The notes beneath the pieces are model-generated. The model saw only the letters and a program-made list of their open reading frames with translations. It had not been told where the DNA came from and searched no databases. Of a DNA stretch of 7,950 nucleotides, positions 1-6,780 are shown one piece after another; the stretch's first letter is position 1, and every line of letters begins with the position of its first letter. Position numbers and translations under genes: made by a program. Origin of the DNA: Planctomycetia bacterium (lineage in GTDB: Bacteria > Planctomycetota > UBA11346); the NCBI GenBank assembly GCA_005801395.1, contig SYDV01000464.1:1-7950 (forward strand). Direction: 5' to 3'.

Positions 1-63
1 GATTGGGATGCGATTCGCGAAGCCGCTGCCGGCTGTCCGGTTGATATTATTAAAATCGCTTAA
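1..63 (+). CDS. Probable [4Fe-4S] ferredoxin, C-terminal fragment (5' end outside window)
   Basis: The first frame is open from base 1 to a TAA at 61-63 and encodes 20 residues, DWDAIREAAAGCPVDIIKIA. An acidic/amphipathic helix followed by A-A-x-x-C-P-V and a short hydrophobic tail is the usual C-terminal end of small single-cluster bacterial ferredoxins. In these the last cysteine, in a C-P pair, is a cluster ligand. The other ligands would lie upstream and cannot be seen, so the call rests on one motif. It would be a soluble electron carrier. It lies 150 bp upstream of menB on the same strand, and whether it is co-transcribed with the men genes cannot be told. Another protein ending in a CPV-type cluster motif is possible. 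Confidence 0.55.
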   Translation, partial: DWDAIREAAAGCPVDIIKIA

Positions 64-137
64 CCCACTTGTTGGCTTTTCCTAGGAATCCGCAAGGAAG
101 AGCGTCGTTAAGCCATCTAGCGCCGGCTGTTCTACAA

Positions 138-172
138 GACTTCCGGCCCCCGGACTTCCGGACTTCCGGACT
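138..172 (+). repeat. Tandem repeat array A, 8-bp unit GGACTTCC, upstream of menB
   Basis: The array holds two perfect adjacent units (152-159, 160-167) and a partial third (168-172). A degenerate unit at 138-145 is set apart by a C-rich spacer. Bases 150-172 are the exact reverse complement of 1083-1105 in array B, so the two arrays form a 23-bp perfect inverted repeat around menB. The array sits in the 150-bp gap between the ferredoxin fragment and menB, about 30 bp before the menB ribosome binding site. It would therefore probably lie in the menB leader if transcription starts further upstream. The only other structure I see in this gap is a 10-bp palindrome TTCCTAGGAA at 79-88. I see no convincing promoter. 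Confidence 0.85.
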
Positions 173-213
173 GCGTTTTCCCAGGCATCCTGCGCCCCCC
201 GCGAGGAACGCTC

Positions 214-1050
214 ATGACTTGGACAACCATCGACCGCACGTACGACGATATCCTGTATCACCATAAAGCGTTTGCTGCGGGTAAGGTCGCGAAGCTCACG
301 ATTAATCGCCCGGAAGTACACAACGCTTTTACGCCGAAGACGATTCAAGAATTACGCGATGCTTTGCAACATGCACGCGATGACGAAGAAGTGGGTGCCA
401 TCATTCTCACCGGCGCGGGCGGCAAAGCGTTTTGCTCCGGCGGCGATCAACGCGTGCGCCAACATGGCGGTTATGTTGGTGGCAAAGACGGCGACAGCAC
501 GCCGCGCTTAAATGTCCTTGATCTCCAAAAAGAAATACGCTCCTGTCCAAAACCCGTGGTAGCCATGGTGGCTGGATGGGCCATTGGCGGCGGACAAGTG
601 TTGCATTTGGTCTGTGATATTTCCATTGCCGCTGACAATGCACGTTTCGGTCAAACGGGTCCACGAGTCGGCAGTTTCGATGGTGGCTTTGGTGCAAGTT
701 TTCTTGCGAGTTGCGTCGGACAAAAAAAGGCGCGCGAAATTTGGTACACTTGCCGCCAATACACTGCCCAACAAGCACTGAGCATGGGTTTAGTCAACGA
801 AGTGTGGCCACTCGACCAACTCGAAGAAAAAACGTTGGTCATGTGCGAAGAAATGTTGCAGCATAGTCCGCTCGCCATGCGTTGTTTAAAATCAGCCTTT
901 AATGCCGACCTCGATGGACAGGCTGGAATTCAAGAACTCGCCGGCAATGCGACGTTATTATTTTACATGACCGACGAAGGCAAAGAAGGCCACCGTGCGT
1001 ATTTGGATAAGCGGAAGCCGGATTTTTCTAAGTTTCCTCGGTTACCATGA
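214..1050 (+). CDS. menB: 1,4-dihydroxy-2-naphthoyl-CoA synthase (MenB), type I
   Basis: This crotonase-fold enzyme of 278 residues closes o-succinylbenzoyl-CoA to 1,4-dihydroxy-2-naphthoyl-CoA in menaquinone synthesis; it is cytoplasmic. Family signatures are N-R-P-E-x-x-N-A-F at 31-39, the oxyanion-hole segment FCSGGDQ at 73-79, AGWAIGGGQ at 120-128 and [12 protein letters not shown] at 147-158. The C-terminus (KRKPDFSKF) closely follows the E. coli protein. Gly149, Ser154 and Tyr251 line up with E. coli Gly156, Ser161 and Tyr258. Glycine in QTGP, rather than the Asp of the mycobacterial enzyme, marks the bicarbonate-dependent type I class. Start ATG 214 has a GAGGAA purine stretch at 203-208, 5 nt upstream. 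The stop overlaps the menA start (ATGA), pointing to translational coupling. The length is normal for the family. The gene is flanked by oppositely oriented 8-bp repeat arrays. Confidence 0.97.
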   Translation: MTWTTIDRTYDDILYHHKAFAAGKVAKLTINRPEVHNAFTPKTIQELRDALQHARDDEEVGAIILTGAGGKAFCSGGDQRVRQHGGYVGGKDGDSTPRLNVLDLQKEIRSCPKPVVAMVAGWAIGGGQVLHLVCDISIAADNARFGQTGPRVGSFDGGFGASFLASCVGQKKAREIWYTCRQYTAQQALSMGLVNEVWPLDQLEEKTLVMCEEMLQHSPLAMRCLKSAFNADLDGQAGIQELAGNATLLFYMTDEGKEGHRAYLDKRKPDFSKFPRLP

Positions 1051-2105
1051 CAGCGTCCGGAAGTCCCATCGACGCGTCCGGAAGTCCGGAAGTCCGGAAG
1101 TCCGGACGCGCTAGATCTTGGCTTCTCGCCACTCGTCCAAAAACACTCGCTGCTGGAGCAGTGCCGGTCATCGTTGGGACCGCGCTGGGCGGCACGTTAG
1201 TGCCTGTCAATTGGTTGGCTGCTTGTGCGTGTTTGGTCGGAGCGTTGCTTATTCAAATCGGCTGCAATTTTGCCAATGATGCGTTCGATTCGATTAAAGG
1301 CGCTGACACCGCTGCGCGGGTTGGGCCGCAACGGGCGGTCGCCAGCGGATTAATTTCTGCGCGATCCATGTTGATGGCGGCGCTGTTGGTGTTGGCAGTG
1401 GCTTTTCTTATTGGCCTCTATTTGTCAATGGTGGCTGGCTGGCCAATTTTTATTTTGGGAATCGTCAGTTTAGTTTGTGCGGTGGCCTACACTGGTGGCC
1501 CATTTCCCTTGGCTTATGTCGGGCTGGGGGATTTGTTCGTATTATTGTTTTTTGGTTGGGCCGCCGTGTTGGGCAGCGCGTATGTGCAGGCTGGTCCGCA
1601 TATTGCCGCTCAATTAATCCCATTCCAATTCCAACTCAGTGGCGGCTGGGGACCGTTGTTATCTTTCACTAATATTTCGAATTTAGACGCAGTGACCTTA
1701 TTAGCTGGTATGCCGATGTGGTGGTGGTTGGTAGCGAGTGGCGTTGGTTTGCAGGCGACTGGCATTATTGCGGTCAACAATTTACGCGACATCGCGACCG
1801 ATACGGTCGCTGGCAAGCGCACCTTGGCCGTCCGCTTAGGCGACCCCGTGACTCGTTGTTATATCGTGTTGCTGCATGTCGCGGCGACCCTTTGCCTGGG
1901 ATTGGCGGCTCACCACGGCGGCGGCGGCTGGCTGTGGCTGGCTCCCTGCGTGGCGGGAAGCGGCGGTTTAGCTCTGCTAACTGGGTTAATGCGCACTAAT
2001 GGTCCGGCCCTCAATGGGTATCTGGCACGCTCTGCGGCGTTGGAGCTGATCACTGGCTTGTGCCTCACAGCCGGGCTTATCATCTCAGCCCGCCATGCGT
2101 TGTAG
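1047..2105 (+). CDS. menA: 1,4-dihydroxy-2-naphthoate polyprenyltransferase (MenA)
   Basis: This UbiA-superfamily inner-membrane enzyme of 352 residues joins 1,4-dihydroxy-2-naphthoate to a polyprenyl diphosphate, giving demethylmenaquinone. The first aspartate motif, [14 protein letters not shown], is at 74-87 and the second, NNLRDIATD, at 244-252; both bind the Mg-diphosphate. [10 protein letters not shown] at 25-34 is the usual beginning of MenA. Several hydrophobic segments follow, e.g. 107-128, 131-149, 155-178, 225-243, 271-288 and 331-347. Two features are odd. Residues 3-21 are encoded by repeat array B and have no family counterpart. The loop between the [10 protein letters not shown] segment and the second motif is about 38 residues longer than I recall in E. 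coli MenA (roughly 183-220). There is no ATG, GTG or TTG in frame between the array and the RPKTL motif. ATG 1047, overlapping the menB stop, is therefore the only sensible start. No clear Shine-Dalgarno is seen, consistent with coupling to menB. Confidence 0.95.
   Translation: MTASGSPIDASGSPEVRKSGRARSWLLATRPKTLAAGAVPVIVGTALGGTLVPVNWLAACACLVGALLIQIGCNFANDAFDSIKGADTAARVGPQRAVASGLISARSMLMAALLVLAVAFLIGLYLSMVAGWPIFILGIVSLVCAVAYTGGPFPLAYVGLGDLFVLLFFGWAAVLGSAYVQAGPHIAAQLIPFQFQLSGGWGPLLSFTNISNLDAVTLLAGMPMWWWLVASGVGLQATGIIAVNNLRDIATDTVAGKRTLAVRLGDPVTRCYIVLLHVAATLCLGLAAHHGGGGWLWLAPCVAGSGGLALLTGLMRTNGPALNGYLARSAALELITGLCLTAGLIISARHAL
1053..1110 (+). repeat. Tandem repeat array B, 8-bp unit GGAAGTCC, inside the menA 5' coding region
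   Basis: Units lie at 1059-1066 and, after a 13-bp spacer, at 1080-1087, 1088-1095 and 1096-1103, with a partial unit at 1104-1106. A 14-bp direct repeat (GCGTCCGGAAGTCC) at 1053-1066 and 1074-1087 is 21 bp apart. It is therefore in frame and gives the peptide ASGSP twice. The tandem part is bracketed by a 9-bp inverted repeat, CGCGTCCGG at 1073-1081 and CCGGACGCG at 1102-1110, with 20 nt between. Each unit also creates the palindrome TCCGGA with its neighbour. The array is in opposite orientation to array A. Because 8 is not a multiple of 3, a change of one or two units would put the rest of menA out of frame. Confidence 0.9.
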
Positions 2106-3186
2106 GCTCCTCAAGCGTCATCTGAAACTGGCCACCCCGCTGATGACAGCGCAGGGTCCGATCAGCGAACGCACCGTCTGGGTGGTAGCACTGGAAGACG
2201 AAGCTGGTCGCATTGGTTTAGGCGAAGCTGCTCCCCTTGCTGGATTTGGTAGTGAAACTCCGGAACAATGTCGCGCCGCATTTAATGAAGTATTAAAAGC
2301 ACTAACTGGTGAATTTATTACTCGCTGGCTTGAACGAGGTCGGCCTGACGCACCGCTCGGTCCATTGGAACGCATGCTTGGTGGCTCGCCTTGTGCGCGA
2401 TCAGCAATCGAAGGTGCGCTCACTGATTTAGCAGCGAAGCAAAATGAGAAAACCCTCGCCGCTTATTTATCTGGTGATGCGGCGATAAATCGTATTCCCG
2501 TAAATGCCTTATTAGGTGGCTCCCTGACCGACGTCGCGGCTTCTGCCACCGAATTGCGCAAAGCAGATTTTACCAGTTTTAAATTAAAAGTCGCCGCTCC
2601 GACTACGAGTATCGCCGAAGATATTGAACGTGTGTACGCCGTACGTGATGCCATCGGACCCGAATCCACCTTACGCGTTGATGGTAATTGTGGCTGGACT
2701 TTTGACCAAGCCTTAGAATTCGCCATTGAAGTCGTCGACGCCAATTTAGAATTTTGCGAACAGCCGTTACCAGCAAATGACCTCGAAGGAATGGCAAATT
2801 TACGCCGTCGCACAGGATTAAAAATCGCCGTCGATGAAGCCATTCGCACAGCGGCGGATATAGGTCGCGTTGCCGCTGCCCAAGCGGCGGATATTATTGT
2901 CTTAAAACCCATGTTCCTTGGCGGTTGGCGACCCACCAAACAAGCCGCAGAATTGGCACTTTCCTGCGGATTATCCGTGGTCATCACCACCGCTCTTGAA
3001 GGTTCGATTGGTAGAGCCCACGCCACGCATTTTGCCGCGGCCTTAAAACTCAATGATCGTGCACAAGGATTAGGGACAGGCATTCTAATCGCCAAAGACC
3101 TAACCCTATCACCTCTGACCATCGCCCACGGCGCAATTCCCATCCCCGCCGTCACGGGAATTGGCGCTGGACCGTTGATTAGTTAA
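2095..3186 (+). CDS. menC: o-Succinylbenzoate synthase (MenC), enolase superfamily
   Basis: This protein of 363 residues dehydrates SHCHC to o-succinylbenzoate in menaquinone synthesis; it is cytoplasmic. The N-terminal capping domain contains GLGEAAPLAGFG at 41-52. The barrel carries the superfamily catalytic set: K-x-K lysines 163 and 165 (SFKLK), metal ligands Asp196 (RVDGN), Glu222 (FCEQP) and Asp247 (AVDEA), and the second-side lysine 271 (VLKPM). All expected residues are present, so the enzyme should be active. Start ATG 2095 overlaps the end of menA by 11 nt and has no recognisable Shine-Dalgarno, which suggests coupling to menA. The enolase superfamily includes N-succinylamino acid racemases and dipeptide epimerases with the same K-x-K/Lys layout. 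The position between menA and menE decides for MenC. Confidence 0.94.
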   Translation: MRCRLLKRHLKLATPLMTAQGPISERTVWVVALEDEAGRIGLGEAAPLAGFGSETPEQCRAAFNEVLKALTGEFITRWLERGRPDAPLGPLERMLGGSPCARSAIEGALTDLAAKQNEKTLAAYLSGDAAINRIPVNALLGGSLTDVAASATELRKADFTSFKLKVAAPTTSIAEDIERVYAVRDAIGPESTLRVDGNCGWTFDQALEFAIEVVDANLEFCEQPLPANDLEGMANLRRRTGLKIAVDEAIRTAADIGRVAAAQAADIIVLKPMFLGGWRPTKQAAELALSCGLSVVITTALEGSIGRAHATHFAAALKLNDRAQGLGTGILIAKDLTLSPLTIAHGAIPIPAVTGIGAGPLIS

Positions 3187-3224
3187 TTGACCCCTACCAA
3201 TGAAATGGTTATAGGTTCACCTCC

Positions 3225-4613
3225 ATGACACCGATGTCACATTGGTTCCTGCCATTACAAAAATTACCTGTCGATCATCCAGCAACTCGGTGTTGGCATT
3301 ACATTTTACCCAATGTCGGCGGCGCCTTAGCGTGGCTGCGTTCACTTGGCGTAACCCGTGGCTGTCGTTTAGGTTTAGCAGGAGCCAATACGCCAGAAAC
3401 CGCCGCGTTACTGCAAGCCGCGCCCCTGGCGGGGGCCACCACGATTTTATTTAATCGACGCCTGACCATCAATGAATTATTACAACAGCGTGATCAAGCT
3501 GCCGTTTCACTGGTAATTGCCGATCAACATCACCCGCTGGCAAGTTTTTCGACGATTATTCCACCAACGTTTGCTCATGATGCCTTACCCGATGTCAGCC
3601 CACTCCTGCCCACTGATCCTGGATTTATTATTTTTACCAGCGGCACCAGCGGACAAGCCAAGGCCGCACGATTATCGTGGTCCGCCATTTGTTCAGCCTG
3701 TGATAGCGCTACCGCCATACTGAACATGGATCCCAACACCACTTGGCTCGGCTGTTTGCCATTAGATCACATTGGTGGTGCCAGTATTATTTTGCGTGCA
3801 GGACGCTGTGGAAATACCGTGTTATTATGCACTCACTTTGATGCTACGGCCATCAATCAATTGCTGGGCATCAGGCCCGTGGATGGGATAAGCGTCGTTC
3901 CCACCATGCTTCACCGTTTATTAAATGACCGTCAATCACGTCCTTGGCCAACGACGTTAAGAATTTTATTAACGGGCGGTGGGCCGCTGTCTGCCGAGCT
4001 GATCAATCGTTCGACGGCGTTGGGTTTATCGCCACACCAAACCTACGGATTAACGGAAGCCGCCAGTCAGGTCACCACGCTATTGCCCGCTGATGCAGCA
4101 AGCCACCCAGGTAGCGCAGGCCGACCAATACCAGGAATGGAGCTACGAATCACCTATGACGTAATCGAAATTCGCGGATCATCATTATTCGACGGCTATG
4201 AAATCGACGGACAACTGAGCGAACCGCATGACGCTAATTCCTGGTTCAACACCGGCGATATCGGACAGGTCGATAACGATGGCTTTCTTACCATTCATGC
4301 GCGTCGAACTGATCTGATTATCAGCGGCGGAGAAAATGTTTATCCCACTGAAATCGAAGCCATCCTCGAACGCCATCCTGCCATCGCCGAAGCCGGGGTC
4401 TTCGCCATTAATGATCCCGAATGGGGCCAACGCGTTGCCGCCGTGGTCGTTGCTCGCGCATCACCACTGAGCAACGCCGACCTTGATGCGTGGTGCGCTC
4501 AACACCTTGCCGCATTTAAATGCCCAAAGCGCTGGCATTGGGCAAAAACACTGCCGCGCACAGCAACCGGAAAACTACAACGGCATTTATTATCCACCCA
4601 AGTTGAACCGTGA
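3225..4613 (+). CDS. menE: o-Succinylbenzoate-CoA ligase (MenE)
   Basis: This ANL-superfamily adenylate-forming enzyme of 462 residues activates o-succinylbenzoate with ATP and loads it onto CoA, providing the substrate of MenB. Motifs in order are the phosphate-binding loop FTSGTSGQAKA at 137-147, TYGLTEAASQ at 273-282 (aromatic + T-E of motif A5), NTGDIG at 342-347 with ribose-binding Asp345, the hinge region RRTDLIISGGENVYPTEIE at 360-378, and PRTATGKLQR at 444-453 with catalytic Lys450. The P-loop has Q-A where K-P is more usual, but the last Lys is kept. At 462 residues it is in the short MenE range. The gene follows menC after 38 nt. Start ATG 3225 has a weak AGG at 3213-3215; a second in-frame ATG at 3234 is further from it. 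The function is supported by its place in the men cluster; on motifs alone another acyl-CoA synthetase would be possible. Confidence 0.93.
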   Translation: MTPMSHWFLPLQKLPVDHPATRCWHYILPNVGGALAWLRSLGVTRGCRLGLAGANTPETAALLQAAPLAGATTILFNRRLTINELLQQRDQAAVSLVIADQHHPLASFSTIIPPTFAHDALPDVSPLLPTDPGFIIFTSGTSGQAKAARLSWSAICSACDSATAILNMDPNTTWLGCLPLDHIGGASIILRAGRCGNTVLLCTHFDATAINQLLGIRPVDGISVVPTMLHRLLNDRQSRPWPTTLRILLTGGGPLSAELINRSTALGLSPHQTYGLTEAASQVTTLLPADAASHPGSAGRPIPGMELRITYDVIEIRGSSLFDGYEIDGQLSEPHDANSWFNTGDIGQVDNDGFLTIHARRTDLIISGGENVYPTEIEAILERHPAIAEAGVFAINDPEWGQRVAAVVVARASPLSNADLDAWCAQHLAAFKCPKRWHWAKTLPRTATGKLQRHLLSTQVEP

Positions 4614-4620
4614 CCGGTTC
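4605..4620. terminator. Small hairpin at the menE/esterase convergence (weak terminator candidate)
   Basis: A perfect 6-bp inverted repeat, GAACCG then TGAC then CGGTTC, spans the menE stop codon and the 7-bp gap before the end of the opposite-strand esterase gene. It could form in transcripts from either direction and is the only structure between the convergent genes. No U-run follows on either strand and the stem is short, so termination is only a suggestion. Confidence 0.25.
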
Positions 4621-5775
4621 CTATTTGCGCAAATGTTTATCGGCAAAATTCATATACTGCTCCCAATCATATTCCGTCAGATCATGTTTTCCGGTGCGTA
4701 AATGATAGCCGATGTGACCGGTTTGTTCCGGTTGTTCGGCAGCGGGCTGTGCCATCGCCGTCATTCCCGTTAAGCCGAATAATTGCCACACGGGGGTTGC
4801 CGCAACGGTCGCACGAAATTCAGCAGCTGGATCTGCCCAGGCATCTTCGGTCGCACTTGCTACATACACTAAACGTGGAGCGCACAAGGCAATTAATTCG
4901 TGTTGGTCAAATGGTGCTTCAAATTCTTTATTATCCCAGTTTTTGTAGTTGGCATTAAACCAATGAGGAAATGTTTTATTAATACGCGCTACGTTTTCTC
5001 CCGCTTTACCGCGAGAAATTGCCGCGCCACCACAACCCGAATTATTACTGATCGTCAGCGCCACCCGTTCATCTTGAGCGCCGCACCACAAAGCGGTTTT
5101 TCCGCCACGACTGTGCCCAACGACCGAAATCCGTTTGACGTCGATCCCAGGCTGTTCAACTAACGCATCAATAGCGCGACTCGCACCCCACGCCCAAGCT
5201 GCCAGCGTTCCCCAGGCATCGTTGCTACGTGGTGGAATATCGAATACCCCATGTACACCATTTTTAAATTCATCGTGTTTATCCGGATCAATGTCGTCAT
5301 TATAAAATGTCGCTGCCGCATACCCGCGCGCGATAATGGATTCGGCTGGCCAATATGGGGACCGCTGCTGGCGCGTCGGATCAATATTCTCTGGCGGGCG
5401 ATTGCAAATCAGTAAGAAACAACCAGCGGGTTTCGTTTGTGCGGTTGGGACAAACAAAATTAAATTCATGCCACTGGATCCCCCAGGCCCAACCCAATCA
5501 ATGCGGATCAACCGGCGCTCTGCCGTACCGTTCATCATCCCAGATGTCGTTTCTGTCACGGTAATTTTCATTCCCGCAGGTCGAGCCACGGGCGCGCGAC
5601 CAAACATTTCTCGCGTAAAAATCTCAAGTATTTCCGCACGCCGAGCTGGCCACGCCGCTGGCGTCGTCACGCGCACACCAGCATTAGTCAATAATGGATC
5701 TGGTAACATGACTTCACCAGCCAACGCAAAAGACACCACTGTTAGTAAGGCGGCGACGGATAAAGGATGGGACAT
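4621..5775 (-). CDS. Secreted CE15-like esterase (glucuronoyl-esterase-type alpha/beta hydrolase)
   Basis: The protein has 384 residues. Residues 1-19 form a signal peptide (hydrophobic core VAALLTVVSFALA, cleavage after A-L-A), so it should be exported. The nucleophile elbow GHSRGGKTALW at 220-230 puts the serine at 222. It is followed by AQDERVAL and SNNSGCGGAAISR (243-255), typical of the CE15 family of glucuronoyl esterases and related 'acetylxylan esterase' annotations. The likely catalytic His is 364 in RTGKHDLTEYDW. In fungal CE15 enzymes the acid is a Glu in the S-x-E-S-G-x-G-G segment; here that position is Asn, so the acid is probably Asp311 or Asp315 in ATEDAWADP. CE15 enzymes cleave esters between glucuronoxylan and lignin, but substrates of this branch vary. 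Start ATG 5775 has a GGAG Shine-Dalgarno 5 nt upstream. The gene is convergent with menE and lies 111 bp downstream of a sigma factor gene. Confidence 0.82.
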   Translation of the reverse strand: MSHPLSVAALLTVVSFALAGEVMLPDPLLTNAGVRVTTPAAWPARRAEILEIFTREMFGRAPVARPAGMKITVTETTSGMMNGTAERRLIRIDWVGPGGSSGMNLILFVPTAQTKPAGCFLLICNRPPENIDPTRQQRSPYWPAESIIARGYAAATFYNDDIDPDKHDEFKNGVHGVFDIPPRSNDAWGTLAAWAWGASRAIDALVEQPGIDVKRISVVGHSRGGKTALWCGAQDERVALTISNNSGCGGAAISRGKAGENVARINKTFPHWFNANYKNWDNKEFEAPFDQHELIALCAPRLVYVASATEDAWADPAAEFRATVAATPVWQLFGLTGMTAMAQPAAEQPEQTGHIGYHLRTGKHDLTEYDWEQYMNFADKHLRK

Positions 5776-5802
5776 AAACTCTCCGAATTAGGAACAGCAT
5801 AT

Positions 5803-5831
5803 TTTATACCCTCCAGACTGATAAGAGTTGA
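5803..5831 (-). promoter_or_regulatory. Possible sigma-70-type promoter of the esterase gene
   Basis: Read on the minus strand, TATAAA (5803-5808, one mismatch to TATAAT) is preceded after exactly 17 bp by TCAACT (5826-5831), a poor -35 match (3 of 6). It lies between the hairpin behind the sigma factor gene and the esterase start, about 28 bp before the ATG. This would give a short leader that includes the GGAG site. The weak -35 could instead mean an alternative sigma factor or an activator. Confidence 0.3.
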
Positions 5832-5839
5832 TCAATAAT

Positions 5840-5874
5840 TATTTCCCCCAGCAGCAAATAGATGCGGGGAAATA
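5840..5874 (-). terminator. Hairpin downstream of the sigma factor gene, probable terminator
   Basis: A 9-bp perfect inverted repeat, TATTTCCCC at 5840-5848 and GGGGAAATA at 5866-5874, has a 17-nt loop with a possible inner GCA/TGC pairing. It begins 12 bp after the sigma factor stop codon. On the minus strand it is followed by ATTATTGATC, which is only moderately U-rich. The position and stem support a terminator separating the sigma gene from the esterase gene, possibly a leaky one. Confidence 0.5.
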
Positions 5875-5886
5875 GCCGAACTAACG

Positions 5887-6591
5887 TTATCCGGCGACCA
5901 AATCCATCAACACCGTTGCCGCCTGAGCCGGATCATCATGTTCGCCCAATTCACCTGCCAGCTTGAGGCGTTCAACAATGGCTTGCTGCAACAACATACG
6001 CGCTTTAGCCAAACGCCGATGACACGATGTCAATGCCAGTCCCATATCTGCTGCCACCTCACGCAAGTTGCGACCCTCAATTAAATTGGCCCGTAAAATG
6101 GCAAAGGCTTCTGGATCTAAGGTGCCATCCCCCGACCAACGTTTAAGATCATCAATGGCTTGTTGCAAAATACTTAATGCCCAGGCTCGGTCCATCGCTG
6201 CTTGTTGATCGGGTGCCGGTAATTCTCCAGCCGTTCGATCAACTAACATCGACCCATCTTCCGCTTCTACATTCGCACTGAGATGTGTCCGTCGACGTTC
6301 GTGACGCACCGCATTAAGAGCGGACAACCACGCAAGATTCATTAAATAATAACGGAAGCGACTGCCCGATCCTGGTTGAGCTCGTGCCAATAATTCCGGT
6401 TTGCGCATTAAGTCGAGCAACACGTCTTGTACGACATCATCGACGCGCTCACGTTGCTCACCTGACAGTCGTCGGTGCAAATACTCCCCAACCGCATCCG
6501 CGTACAGTCCCACCACCGCCGCTGCCTGTTGCGGCTGATCGGGCAGACGAGCGATTAAGCTCCAACGAGTAGCGGGGACTTCGACAGGCAT
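5887..6591 (-). CDS. ECF-like RNA polymerase sigma factor
   Basis: This protein of 234 residues has the two-domain layout of sigma-70-family group 4 factors. Region 2 runs from about 23 to 101, with DDVVQDVLLDLM at 51-62 (region 2.2, core binding) and SRFRYYLMNLAWLSALN at 77-93 followed by basic RHERRR (regions 2.3-2.4). An acidic linker (about 107-130) leads to region 4 at about 158-206. There NLREVAADMGLALTSCHRR forms the helix-turn-helix expected to read the -35 element. The opening TRWSLIARL and the long linker resemble the large ECF factors found in Planctomycetes and Verrucomicrobia (family recollection, not a search). No anti-sigma gene is next to it. It points toward the CE15-like esterase gene and is divergent from the symporter gene. 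Start ATG 6591 has no purine-rich site upstream: the minus-strand leader is pyrimidine-rich. Translation initiation may therefore be weak or SD-independent. Confidence 0.85.
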   Translation of the reverse strand: MPVEVPATRWSLIARLPDQPQQAAAVVGLYADAVGEYLHRRLSGEQRERVDDVVQDVLLDLMRKPELLARAQPGSGSRFRYYLMNLAWLSALNAVRHERRRTHLSANVEAEDGSMLVDRTAGELPAPDQQAAMDRAWALSILQQAIDDLKRWSGDGTLDPEAFAILRANLIEGRNLREVAADMGLALTSCHRRLAKARMLLQQAIVERLKLAGELGEHDDPAQAATVLMDLVAG

Positions 6592-6636
6592 GACGACCGA
6601 TACGGTGACGGGAGGGGAGGGCGAGGCAATTGCGGA

Positions 6637-6681
6637 GTCCGATGTCCGACGTCCGACGTCCGACGTCCGATGTCCGACGTC
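6637..6681 (+). repeat. Tandem repeat array C, 7-bp unit GTCCGAY
   Basis: Six head-to-tail units with the last base alternating T, C, C, C, T, C run from 6637 to 6678. A seventh begins with GTC at 6679-6681. Each junction of the C-ending units makes the palindrome GACGTC. The unit shares the GTCCG core with the 8-bp unit of arrays A and B. It lies upstream of the sigma factor gene, 46 bp from its start codon. Confidence 0.92.
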
Positions 6682-6748
6682 TACTCTAGCGACGATTTCT
6701 TTTTGATTACCCGGGTTCTTTATGGACTGTCGATCATTGATTGGTCTG

Positions 6749-6760
6749 TTTAGATCTAAA
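6749..6760. promoter_or_regulatory. 12-bp perfect palindrome, possible operator
   Basis: TTTAGATCTAAA is a perfect palindrome placed in the AT-richer segment between arrays C and D. It runs directly into an A-run (6758-6765). The place between two divergent genes suits a regulator binding site. AT-rich 12-mers arise by chance often enough that this is only a pointer. Confidence 0.25.
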
Positions 6761-6780
6761 AAAAATCCCCTTCATAAGAG

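Noticed and set aside
79..88. Palindrome TTCCTAGGAA upstream of menB as an operator
   Set aside because: It is a single 10-bp palindrome with no second copy and no promoter elements positioned around it.
138..172. Repeat arrays as a CRISPR
   Set aside because: The units are 7-8 bp and directly adjacent, without unique spacers of regular size, and no cas gene is present.
69..266. 65-codon plus-strand frame over the gap before menB
   Set aside because: It spans repeat array A and runs into menB in another frame. Its Pro/Arg-rich composition has no family likeness.
2463..3155. 230-codon open frame on the minus strand, antisense to menC
   Set aside because: It lies wholly within menC, whose catalytic residues are all intact. 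The antisense protein is rich in Ala, Ser and Arg with no recognisable motif, as expected for a shadow of a coding frame.
3200..3214. Tiny open frame (M-K-W-L-stop) between menC and menE, as a leader peptide
   Set aside because: It has no Shine-Dalgarno and no attenuator-like hairpins around it; a four-codon frame is expected by chance.
3217..3224. TCACCTCC just before the menE start, identical to the anti-Shine-Dalgarno end of 16S rRNA
   Set aside because: An 8-base match can be coincidental, and no other 16S rRNA sequence is near. It is not an rRNA fragment and no function is implied.
5336..5791. 151-codon open frame on the plus strand, antisense to the esterase N-terminal half
   Set aside because: It lies opposite a gene with a clear signal peptide and catalytic motifs, and has no family features or ribosome binding site of its own.
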